Assembly (NCBI GenBank): GCA_022711655.1
Contig: JAKLEM010000008.1
Coordinates: 1 to 63,487 of the forward strand
Source: Candidatus Auribacterota bacterium
GTDB taxonomy: Bacteria; Auribacterota; Ancaeobacteria; Ancaeobacterales; Ancaeobacteraceae
DNA: 63,487 bases
Direction of reading: 5' to 3'
The position numbers and the translations under genes were made by a program. Numbering within the stretch: the stretch's first letter is position 1; each line of letters opens with the position of its first letter. The notes beneath the pieces were generated by a model. That model made no database searches and was not told the origin of the DNA. It worked only from the letters and a program-made list of their open reading frames with translations. Positions 55,566 to 63,487 of the stretch are shown in pieces.

Positions 55566-58500
55566 TCATGACGAGGAGTCGATGAGACCCCGGCCTGCCT
55601 CATACTCGAGTTCGTATCTCATGATCTTGTCCAATATCGAATGGACGGCGTGGTCCGGCTGGAAAGGCAGTATCCCGGCATATAAGAACATCTCTTCGAT
55701 CTCCCGCAGCGGCTTGTCCGACCACTTTGCATACGACCCCGCGAGCGCACGGCACATCTCGACGCAATCGCGTATCACTTCCCCGTCGACACCCTGCGCT
55801 TCGCCGGTCTCCGCGGCACTGATCGACGCGCGCATGACGCCGAGCGCGTCCCGAACCGAGGCGAAGTACCAATCCACTTCGTCGTCGAGCTGCGCGTGCG
55901 CCGCCATCTTCTCAATGCTGTCCAGAGAAAGCTCGGCGATCAGGTCTTCAGGATAGGTACCGCTGTAAGACAAAAACTCGCCGGCGCTGGTGATGATATC
56001 CTTCACCCTCCCCTTGAGCGGCACCCTCCTCGCAAGGAGATCCTTGGCGATCACTATCGGCCGCTCCAGCGCGACGGTGATCTCCTTTTGCCGCTCAGAG
56101 CCGTCTTGAGCCAGCTCGTCGAACCCCATCGAACGGTTATTATAGGCGTCCATCAGGAACCTGGCCGACTCCAGGCGCAGGAACAGCTGGCGCGCCGTAT
56201 ATGGCGTTACCACGCCGCCGTCGGCCCCGAACTTTCTCTCGTACAGGTAACGCCGCATATGCGGGCCGCGGTCAAGCTCGCTTTTGTCCCACACCCGCGC
56301 GATCCGGAGACGCATGTCGCGGTCGACCCCCACGATGATCTCGTTATCGCGCGACAGCTTTTCAAGCGCGCTGATAACGTCACGAGAGGTGCATTCAAAT
56401 CCAAGCTGCGACATGATATCAATGATGCTTCCCCGGAACATCCCGGAATCCCCTTCGAGGAGCCGGTCCTCGATCGCCTGTTTCAGATTCCCGTAGGCCA
56501 CCGGCAGCGCCTCGATCTTCTCGGCGCGCACCGGCGCGAGGTGATCTTCGAACCGCTCAAAGACGTTTTGCATGACCTTGAGCCGTTCCTGAAGCGATGC
56601 CGAATCGTCTGAAAAATAGCTGTTATAATCCTTGTCGTTGATCGCATCATACAGCCCGAAAACGAAGTAGGCGTTCTTTAAAGAGTCGCGGTTCCGCTCC
56701 GTCAAGCACCAGGCGATCTCCTGCGCCGTCGCCGACTCAGGATAAACAAAGATATCGTGCGGAACAAAGAAGACGACCGGCTTCCTTTTAACGACGATTA
56801 TCTGCTGCATGAAATGATTGGTCCTGACCAGGTCTCTATCGCCGAACAACGCCCTGTGAGCGTCATCCCAGCTGATAAGGCCGCAGACCGCGGCAACTGC
56901 GTCGTAGAAATCCCTGTACGAAACAAACGATGTCAGCCCCAGCGCATAGCCCCCATTCACTGTTGTCCGATATTCCCTGAGAAACTCGTACAATGTCATC
57001 ACCCCCGCCGAATTGCGGCGAAGGATGTCGATCTGTGCCTCGGTAAGACCGCTTTTTTCGATCAATTTCGGCAACGAGAGCGGCTGGAGGACTCTGGTTC
57101 TCAGCACAGGCTCTCCGACAGTTTGCGGCACATTCACCGCGCCAGGCTTGCCGGCTGTTTGCGCACGCCAAACCTGCAGTGTTCCGATGCCGTCGACCTG
57201 CAGGATGACACTCCCCGTTAACGCAAGGGCATTCAGCGCGCGCTCGACTTTCTGGCGGTCCCACCGCTTTCCGATCGCATCGCGCAAAGCATCGATATCC
57301 CCGCGGAACAGGCCATCCGGCGAAGCATCTTTATCATCGAGCAGCGCCAGAACGGCATCCTCGGCCCGTTGCTTCAGGCGGCCATCGGCTATCGCCGAAA
57401 CCATCCCGGCAAACACTGCGAACCGTGGCGTCAGCATCGGGAGCAGCAGCTCGTAGATCTTGTCTGTCGGGATGCCTTCGCGCACCGCCTCGCCCGCGGC
57501 AAACTCCGCGTCCCGTGCCATCTGCGCCGCTTCGAACGCATCGCCGCTCAGGCCCGTCGCCTCGTGGCACAGCTCGTGGAACAGGCCGACCTGCAGGAGA
57601 AGGTTGCGGACTTTGTCTTCCTTGATCTCATACAGGGCGCGGTTGATGCCGATGAAGCCGTTCTGCGTGTGGTCTTCGAAGAGGTGGGATGATGTGTCGA
57701 GGAGGCCGAAAACGAGCGTGGAAGGAATCTTGCTGATGTCGCCGCCGGCGGCTTTGGTCCGGTTCACCGCCTCCGCGATCATCGCCTTCACCATAGCATC
57801 CGTCAAGCCTGCGCCTTTCTCGACGATGACGTCGAACTTCCTGCCGAGGACTTCGATCTGCTCGTGCTTGACCGCGCGGCCCGCCACGACCAATCTTTCC
57901 CCGTACGCCTTCGCCTCGTGAGCGTTAGCGAACGAGACCGGCTGGCCGTCTTTCATCGACAGCCCGCTGTAATACGGCTCATTGACCTGCATGTAGTCGG
58001 CTTTCGCAGGTTTCTTCTTCACGTTCTTGGGCTGCGCCTTTCCCCCGAAATCGAACGCGAGTTGTCTCCCAGCCCTGAACTTCGGCGGCTTTTTCGCGAG
58101 CACGTCGTACGACAGTTTGCGCACCAGGTAGTACTCAGGCGGCGGCGCCCTGCCGGAGATCCGCATCCAATCGATCAGGTCTTCTCGGATAGTGTCATTT
58201 TCATCGACCGGCCAGATCGGCAATTCCCGCAGCTTCTTTTTCCTGACATCGTCCTTGCCGAACAACTTCCCTTCGCGGTCCTCCCGCTTCTGGGTCTTGA
58301 ACTTGAGGTCGGCCATCCAGAGGATCAGCGGATACAGCTCCTCGCGCGAAACTCTCCCGGCGATGCGACGCGCCGTATCCTCATAGACTCCCGCCTCACG
58401 GGAGAAGTCTTCAATTTCGCTCTTGATCTCACGGACCTGCTGTTTATAGAGATACCGGACTAACTCATTCGCGTCGTAGTCGCCGTAGATATCGACGATC

Positions 58501-59597
58501 CGGGGATACGACAGCGTCAAGTCGTGATCGCGCAGCCATTTGACCAGATTCCCGCCGGCGAGGTCGTTCGAAAGCCCCATCCGCGCGGCCAGCTCTTCGA
58601 CGGGTGACGGCTGGCGAGACGCCTCGCCGGCGACAGGCATATCGAGCGTCATCTGTACCGGGCTCGCCGCAACTTCTCCTTCCGGTATGCGAGCAAAGAG
58701 GATGTTCTCCTGCTTCACCGTAGATCCCTCGATCCCCCTCACCTGGCGGATCACGCCGGTCATGCGAAGATCTACCGCGCGAACACAGCTGAATTTCCGT
58801 GCCCTGAACAGTTTCTCGAAAAACGGCTGGTTGACGGCGTTGACGGTCAGCGCATAGCCGGGGAATTTGCTCTTCAGCAGCGTGACGATATTTTCGAGCG
58901 GCCGGCGCATCAGCCCCCGGCCGACCAGTTCACGACCCTTTATGCTGCTCTCGGACCGCAACAGCAGCGCCACTTTGGAGGCATCAGGACCGGAGGGCAA
59001 CTTGCCGAGCGATATGCGGTGCCAGTGTACCGTCCGCTCGTCCTCGTACTTGAAGAAGCAGATCACCAGCTGGAACTGGTGGAGCGCGATATCGCCGTTA
59101 ACGATGTGCTTCTTGAACTCTCTCCGCAGGTTGGAAATGGTATCGGCGACGACAATATACCGGGTCACGCTGCGGAGAAGCCCCGGCTCGCATTTGTCGA
59201 GTTCCCGCTCATTGACCTCGAGCGACAGGCAGGCCATCGAACCGCCGGAGAGCCCTTTTGTCTTTTCCGCGAATTGCGCCGAGACCGACGCCGGATCCCC
59301 TTTCAGGTCGACTAGCGCGGGAAAGACCCCTCCGTTCATCTTCTTGAGCTCCGACCAGAGGCGGGTCCCTTTCAGGATGCTCTCTTTGCTGAACAACGGC
59401 CCCTCCCACAGGGGTTTTGCAGCAACGGTCTTCTTTTGCGAAGCGGACGGTCTGCCCGGAAACGCGGTCTCGGGGGCAAGGGCGTGCAGGGAGCTGTTCG
59501 CGTATGCGACAGCCGCATCGTGCCCGGCAAGCGTTACGCCCGCCAGGACACTGATCGCAAACCTCAAGAACTGTTCGCAAAGAGATACTTTGCCCAT
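55566..59597 (-). CDS. Large secreted protein of unknown function with HExxH motif
   Basis: A 1343-residue protein. A signal-peptide-like segment covers about residues 1-40 (FAISVLAGVTLAGHDAAVAYA), so it is probably exported. I recognise no known family over most of its length. A HELCHE motif at 674-679 (HExxH) lies after a hydrophobic stretch and may be a zinc metalloprotease site. Lys-rich low-complexity sits near 520-545. The start ATG at 59595-59597 is preceded by GGAGGG and a perfect consensus promoter, so it is a monocistronic, strongly transcribed gene. It has no homologous neighbour; MMPL and M50-like genes lie upstream. Confidence 0.85.
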   Translation of the reverse strand: MGKVSLCEQFLRFAISVLAGVTLAGHDAAVAYANSSLHALAPETAFPGRPSASQKKTVAAKPLWEGPLFSKESILKGTRLWSELKKMNGGVFPALVDLKGDPASVSAQFAEKTKGLSGGSMACLSLEVNERELDKCEPGLLRSVTRYIVVADTISNLRREFKKHIVNGDIALHQFQLVICFFKYEDERTVHWHRISLGKLPSGPDASKVALLLRSESSIKGRELVGRGLMRRPLENIVTLLKSKFPGYALTVNAVNQPFFEKLFRARKFSCVRAVDLRMTGVIRQVRGIEGSTVKQENILFARIPEGEVAASPVQMTLDMPVAGEASRQPSPVEELAARMGLSNDLAGGNLVKWLRDHDLTLSYPRIVDIYGDYDANELVRYLYKQQVREIKSEIEDFSREAGVYEDTARRIAGRVSREELYPLILWMADLKFKTQKREDREGKLFGKDDVRKKKLRELPIWPVDENDTIREDLIDWMRISGRAPPPEYYLVRKLSYDVLAKKPPKFRAGRQLAFDFGGKAQPKNVKKKPAKADYMQVNEPYYSGLSMKDGQPVSFANAHEAKAYGERLVVAGRAVKHEQIEVLGRKFDVIVEKGAGLTDAMVKAMIAEAVNRTKAAGGDISKIPSTLVFGLLDTSSHLFEDHTQNGFIGINRALYEIKEDKVRNLLLQVGLFHELCHEATGLSGDAFEAAQMARDAEFAAGEAVREGIPTDKIYELLLPMLTPRFAVFAGMVSAIADGRLKQRAEDAVLALLDDKDASPDGLFRGDIDALRDAIGKRWDRQKVERALNALALTGSVILQVDGIGTLQVWRAQTAGKPGAVNVPQTVGEPVLRTRVLQPLSLPKLIEKSGLTEAQIDILRRNSAGVMTLYEFLREYRTTVNGGYALGLTSFVSYRDFYDAVAAVCGLISWDDAHRALFGDRDLVRTNHFMQQIIVVKRKPVVFFVPHDIFVYPESATAQEIAWCLTERNRDSLKNAYFVFGLYDAINDKDYNSYFSDDSASLQERLKVMQNVFERFEDHLAPVRAEKIEALPVAYGNLKQAIEDRLLEGDSGMFRGSIIDIMSQLGFECTSRDVISALEKLSRDNEIIVGVDRDMRLRIARVWDKSELDRGPHMRRYLYERKFGADGGVVTPYTARQLFLRLESARFLMDAYNNRSMGFDELAQDGSERQKEITVALERPIVIAKDLLARRVPLKGRVKDIITSAGEFLSYSGTYPEDLIAELSLDSIEKMAAHAQLDDEVDWYFASVRDALGVMRASISAAETGEAQGVDGEVIRDCVEMCRALAGSYAKWSDKPLREIEEMFLYAGILPFQPDHAVHSILDKIMRYELEYEAGRGLIDSSS

Positions 59598-59626
59598 ACA
59601 CCCCTCCAAAATCTATACCGGCTTTG

Positions 59627-59655
59627 ATTATACCCTCATTTTCGGGGTTTGTCAA
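59627..59655 (-). promoter_or_regulatory. Consensus promoter of the 1343-residue protein
   Basis: TTGACA (59650-59655), 17-bp spacer, TATAAT (59627-59632): both hexamers are perfect. Start expected near 59620, giving a leader of about 23 nt that contains the GGAGGG Shine-Dalgarno. The adjacent stretch (about 59598-59719) holds no other gene. Confidence 0.92.
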
Positions 59656-59719
59656 GAGGAGGGGCCGACGTAAGCATTGCTTTCTCAGGGACTTAATGCG
59701 CGGCCGAACGATCGTTTTT

Positions 59720-62323
59720 TCAGTCCGCCTGCCGGTCGGACTTGGTCAGCCTGAAGACCGACCCTTCTTCGAAATAATGCATCCTGGCCCGGTCGAGCAG
59801 GACGATGATCGCGGGAACAAGCATCGGCCTGACGATAAAGGTGTCCAGGAGGATCCCGAACACCAGCGTGAAGCCGAGCTCCATCATCGCGGACAGCGGG
59901 CTGGTCATCAGCGAAAGAAATGTCCCCGCCATAATAAGGCCGCAATAAGAGATGATCTCGCCGGTCCGGGTTACCGCGACCCGCACCGCCTCCCTGGTCT
60001 CGAGACGGCGGCGCTCTTCCTTGATACGCGACATCAGGAGGATGTTGTAATCGACGCCGAGCGCGATCAGGATCACGAACATGAAGAACTGCACCTTCCA
60101 GTCGATCCCCGCCTTGCAGAGATAGAACTGGAAGACAAGCGTCGTCACGCCGAGCGTCACGATGTAGCTCACCAGCATCGTGACTATCAGGTAGATCGAC
60201 TCGGCAAGGTCTCCCAGCAGGATCAGCAGGATGACGAAAACGCCGGAGAGCACGAAAAAGACGATACGGAAGAAATCGTCGCGCGTCACGATCCGCTCGT
60301 CGTAGATCGTCGCGCTCGCGCCCGCCATGTGGAGCCGGGGCATCCGGAACTTCAGCCGCGCCATCTCGCCGTTGAGGGTCTTGCGGACCTCGTCGATCGC
60401 CTCTTTCTCCTCGTCTGAAAAGGTCTTCGTCTTGAGGATAAGCGTCAGGCGCATCGCCTTGCCGTCCTCGGACAGGTAATACGACATGACGTTCTTGAGC
60501 TCCGGCCGCTCCAGGAATATCGTGTCGGGCAAAACGACGTGGTCGAACAGATACGAGAATTCCCCGTGCGGCGCGAACAGGGCCTGCATGCTCTCCGTAA
60601 CATGGCCGAGCCCCTCGTGAACCTTGCCGACCCCGTCCGACATCCTGTTCAGCGCTGACTGCAGCTCGTCGATCCGCTTGAACGCCTCCAGGTAGCGCTT
60701 GTCGGGCGCCGTCTTGATAAAGAGCATCTGTGAAGGCTGCGTGTGTTTCTGGATGTTGTTTTTGAAAAGCTTGACCCCGTCGATCGACTTCTGCAGCCCC
60801 GCCTGGATCTGCTGCAGCCCGTCTCTCCCCTTCCGGATCCCTTCGGCGTACTGCGAGAAGCGGTACGGCAGCAGCCCCTTTTCGAGCCACGAGATATTCC
60901 CCGTCGGCTGGACCGCGCTCAGCGCCTGGGCAACGCACGGCATCCCCTCCATCACCTTCGACAGCTGGTATATCTTGTCGATCGAGGAGGGCTTCCAGAG
61001 GTCGTCGTCAGTTTCGACGACGACGGTGAGAGGCGCGAGCTCGCCGGGCAGGAAATGCGACTTGATGATCTCCAGGCCGCGCACCGCCGGCGCATCGTCG
61101 TTCAGCTCGGTGAACAGGTCAAACGACCGGTTCATACTGAAACCGTACCATATGAACGGGGCGAAGCAGAACGACAGCGCGAGGATCGCCATGAGCGGGT
61201 AGTTGACCACCGCACCGGCCAGCCGCCGCCACGCCGCATGCACAGACGTCCCCTGCGCGATCCGGAACGGCCAGAAAAGCGAGCGGCTGAGCAGGAGCAT
61301 CAAGGCCGGCGCCAGCGTCAGCGACGCGAGCAGCGAGATGCCGACACCCATCGCCACGCAGGGGCCGGTCTTCGCGAACGGGCCGAACTTGGCGAAACAC
61401 ATGAACCCCAGGCCGACGATCACGGTGAAGGCGCTCGACGAGATCGACTCCCCGACTTTCTCGATCGCCTTCTCCATCGCCTCGGTGTCGGAAAGGCCGT
61501 TCTCTAGCTCCTCGCGGTAGCGGGAAATGAGGAATATGCAGTAATCGGTGCCGACCCCGAACAGGACGACGATGAGGAATATCTCCGTCAGGGGAGATAT
61601 CGCGACGCCGCTCTTCGCGATCAGCGCGACGATCGCTCGTGTGATCGCGAACGAGGCGCCGATCGTCGCCAGCGGGATCACCGGCGTCACCGGCGATCTG
61701 AAGATGACGAGCAGGATGACGATCAAGAGCGACAGGGTCACCTTCGTGGTGCTGTCGAGGCTCTCCCGTATCGCCTGCTGATAATCCCTGCCGAGGCCGG
61801 CGTCTCCCGTCACCGCCGCAACGATCCCCGGCGGATGGCGCTTGAGCCTGTCCGAGATCGCCTCGACCGCCTCCTGCGATTCCTTCGCGATGAACACGGT
61901 CTGCAGGTTGACGATGATAAGGGCCGCCTTGCCGTCTTTGCTCACCAGCCGCTCTCGCAGGTACGGCATGTTGGCGGCGGAGAACACCTGCTTGATCGCG
62001 GAGATCCCCGACCCCTTTTCGAGCCACCCGGTGACATCGGCGACGTACCGGAGATCCTGCTCGGAGAGCGGCGTCTCTTTCTCGATGGCGATCACCGCGC
62101 GGCTGGCAAAGCTGTCTTTGGGGAAATAGCGGTCGAGGAGCTCTTTCGCTTTGACGCTGTCTGATTCCGGCGGGAGGAAATTAGACTCGGTGCTCGATGC
62201 GACATCGGCGAGACGCGGCGCCTCCGAAACGAGCCACGCCGCCGCGACAACCCACAGCGCGATCACGGCGAGCCAGCCGCCCGTGACGCCCCTGCCGAGC
62301 ATTCTGAACAGCCACGTCTTCAT
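59720..62323 (-). CDS. MMPL-family RND transporter
   Basis: An 867-residue inner-membrane protein with the MMPL topology: one helix (about 16-35), a periplasmic domain (about 40-200), five helices (about 205-400), a second periplasmic domain (about 420-680) and five further helices (about 690-850). Conserved features are GVGTDYCIFLISRYREEL and the matching LGVDYNILLMSRIKEE in the second half. Such proteins export lipids or hydrophobic compounds; substrate is unknown. HpnN-like hopanoid transport is one possibility. The RBS is weak. Confidence 0.93.
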   Translation of the reverse strand: MKTWLFRMLGRGVTGGWLAVIALWVVAAAWLVSEAPRLADVASSTESNFLPPESDSVKAKELLDRYFPKDSFASRAVIAIEKETPLSEQDLRYVADVTGWLEKGSGISAIKQVFSAANMPYLRERLVSKDGKAALIIVNLQTVFIAKESQEAVEAISDRLKRHPPGIVAAVTGDAGLGRDYQQAIRESLDSTTKVTLSLLIVILLVIFRSPVTPVIPLATIGASFAITRAIVALIAKSGVAISPLTEIFLIVVLFGVGTDYCIFLISRYREELENGLSDTEAMEKAIEKVGESISSSAFTVIVGLGFMCFAKFGPFAKTGPCVAMGVGISLLASLTLAPALMLLLSRSLFWPFRIAQGTSVHAAWRRLAGAVVNYPLMAILALSFCFAPFIWYGFSMNRSFDLFTELNDDAPAVRGLEIIKSHFLPGELAPLTVVVETDDDLWKPSSIDKIYQLSKVMEGMPCVAQALSAVQPTGNISWLEKGLLPYRFSQYAEGIRKGRDGLQQIQAGLQKSIDGVKLFKNNIQKHTQPSQMLFIKTAPDKRYLEAFKRIDELQSALNRMSDGVGKVHEGLGHVTESMQALFAPHGEFSYLFDHVVLPDTIFLERPELKNVMSYYLSEDGKAMRLTLILKTKTFSDEEKEAIDEVRKTLNGEMARLKFRMPRLHMAGASATIYDERIVTRDDFFRIVFFVLSGVFVILLILLGDLAESIYLIVTMLVSYIVTLGVTTLVFQFYLCKAGIDWKVQFFMFVILIALGVDYNILLMSRIKEERRRLETREAVRVAVTRTGEIISYCGLIMAGTFLSLMTSPLSAMMELGFTLVFGILLDTFIVRPMLVPAIIVLLDRARMHYFEEGSVFRLTKSDRQAD

Positions 62324-62589
62324 GAATGAGGCCGATTTCGCTTGACGAAATTGGGTCGATAGTTTATACTGACTTTAACAACAGAGATAAGATATATCCC
62401 TGCTGTGTTCGAAGAGGTTGGAACTTCGTGAGCCAACAGTAACAGAAAGGGGATCAGATTTCAGGCGCGGATCGCGGGCCAATAGGCTCAATGCTTGAAC
62501 CGCTTGATAGATCCCCACGTAAAACCGGCTAGACTCACTGGAATCCAACCGCAAACGGCACAAGCGGGGATATTTTTTTGTCTTCTTGG
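62324..62589. other. Non-coding gap before the MMPL gene
   Basis: First part of a 404-bp gene-free stretch (62324-62727). I see a short GGGGATC/GATCCCC inverted pair (62449-62455 and 62510-62516) and a T7 run at 62573-62579 after only a weak hairpin. A TATAAA-like box upstream of the MMPL start lacks a good -35. No gene is supported. Confidence 0.5.
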
Positions 62590-62709
62590 GACGGCGGATA
62601 AATGCCCGTCTGCTGCGTTGCCCGCATCCGCTTCCTTGTGCGGCGTACTGATAAGTACGCCTCCGCGGGCGCGTGCGGGCGCCTTGCATACGGACATTTC
62701 TGCGCCGTC
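62590..62709. repeat. Palindromic repeat element, 120 bp
   Basis: Outer arms 62590-62609 and 62690-62709 match at 17 of 20 positions. An inner arm of CTGCTGCGTTGCCCGCATCC type and a central GGCGTACTGATAAGTACGCC hairpin make it a nested palindrome. It is unrelated in sequence to families 1 and 2, and fills the M50-like/MMPL spacer. No other copy is in the window. Confidence 0.8.
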
Positions 62710-62727
62710 CTGCATATTGATCTCCCC

Positions 62728-63459
62728 CTATCTTCTTCCTAAGCTGAGGATGTACTGGTACTGGCCCCGCATCTGGTCGCTCATCTCGTGAACGAACCGC
62801 TCAAGGGATATCTGCGGCGAGAGGTAGACGAACAGCAGGCCGAGGATGATGACGTTGGCGATGTAGACGAAGAATATCGAGAAGATCGCCCCGTTCTCCT
62901 TGACGTCATCCTGGTCCTTCAGCATGACGTACACCGTCAGCACGAAGTGGAACGCCCAGGTGAACCCGAGGACGAACAGGAAGGCGTTATAATAGGTCCT
63001 GTCCAGACGACAGAACGAAATCACGGCAAGATAGACGATCACGGCCAGGAAGGTGTAGAACGGAAAGAAATAGGGCGCCAGCGATATCAGGAAGTTCGAC
63101 TTCGACACCGTGACGCTGCCGCCTTCGCTTGACACGCTGAAGTTCTGCACCTTCCCCTTGAAAAGCCATGTCCAGATCGCGTGGCTCAGCTCGTGCCCGT
63201 ACACGTATGTCTTTATCGGGTTCTGAAGGATGCTGTAGATGATCACGTACGCGACGAACCCGACGACGAACCAGTACTGGTTCCTGATCAGAGCGCCTTT
63301 GACGAAAAAAAGCCTGTAGAAGGCGATCGAGGCGCCGATGCAGGCGGGGATGAGCAGGATGCCCGTCACGAACTTGACGAACGCGAAGACGTCACGGGGC
63401 CCCTGGATCTTTCCGGCGTTCCCGCCGCCCTCTTTCTTTGTGTCGGCTCGTCTTTTCAC
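62728..63459 (-). CDS. M50B-like zinc metalloprotease membrane protein
   Basis: A 243-residue membrane protein with five or six hydrophobic helices. HELSH at 89-93 (H89, E90, H93) and the following KVQNFSVSSEGGSVTVSKSN stretch match the HExxH and loop of M50B-like intramembrane peptidases. The usual second metal-ligand motif (NxxPxxxxD type) is not obvious, so catalytic activity is uncertain. The start is GTG with GGGAG 4 bases before. Just upstream, a TGA overlapping the GTG (GTGA) ends a frame that leaves the window, so a coupled upstream gene is possible. Confidence 0.75.
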   Translation of the reverse strand: MKRRADTKKEGGGNAGKIQGPRDVFAFVKFVTGILLIPACIGASIAFYRLFFVKGALIRNQYWFVVGFVAYVIIYSILQNPIKTYVYGHELSHAIWTWLFKGKVQNFSVSSEGGSVTVSKSNFLISLAPYFFPFYTFLAVIVYLAVISFCRLDRTYYNAFLFVLGFTWAFHFVLTVYVMLKDQDDVKENGAIFSIFFVYIANVIILGLLFVYLSPQISLERFVHEMSDQMRGQYQYILSLGRR

Positions 63460-63487
63460 AGCGCTCCCGTAATGACCCTACGTTGTC

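Noticed and set aside
63456..63487. 3' end of a further minus-strand gene at the right edge
   Set aside because: Only nine codons before a TGA that overlaps the M50-like GTG are visible; too little to call a gene.

Overview
The window is a dense, GC-rich bacterial chromosome segment, coding mostly on the minus strand. Envelope genes point to a diderm: LptD (LPS assembly), MlaEFD (phospholipid trafficking), LolCD (lipoprotein release) and lipobox or PEP-CTERM surface proteins. The arginine-phosphorylation set McsA-McsB-ClpC, a deoxyhypusine-synthase-like enzyme, very large uncharacterised secreted proteins and several families of palindromic intergenic repeats fit an uncultivated PVC-type lineage such as Omnitrophota. 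That assignment is inference, not proof. No rRNA, tRNA, CRISPR array, phage or transposase was found.

Layout, left to right. 1-5038: nucleotide-sugar genes (two epimerases, a DegT-type aminotransferase, two nucleotide-sugar dehydrogenases). 5068-14832: lptD, transaldolase-like aldolase, ROK sugar kinase, a TatD/radical-SAM fusion, metG, ricT, holB, tmk. 15046-20740: cysS, gltX, ispF, ispD, radA. 20773-32006: mlaD-mlaF-mlaE, clpC-mcsB-mcsA, ilvE, lolD, lolC, lysS. 32170-35324: two tandem FG-GAP/PEP-CTERM surface proteins behind a consensus promoter, a c-di-GMP-I (GEMM)-type riboswitch and an intrinsic terminator. 35408-43193: nusA-infB-rbfA-nrnA-ogg-truB-ribF, transcribed right to left. 43399-46946 (the plus-strand part): an ornithine-decarboxylase-like enzyme, the deoxyhypusine-synthase-like enzyme and trpS. 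47019-55498: Nfu protein, sugar-binding lipoprotein, NagZ, a kinase-MurQ fusion, GlcF/GlcD-type oxidase and YjbQ. 55566-63487: a 1343-residue secreted protein with an HExxH motif, an MMPL transporter and an M50-like membrane protein.

The parts form recognisable systems: sugar-nucleotide supply for surface glycans; envelope transport; information processing; peptidoglycan recycling (NagZ plus kinase-MurQ); polyamine synthesis (decarboxylase plus DHS-like enzyme); and second-messenger control of surface proteins. The most unusual features are the riboswitch with a repeat fragment inside its aptamer, the repeat families (two of which supply stop codons), strand-asymmetric RNA hairpins, and the gene fusions.
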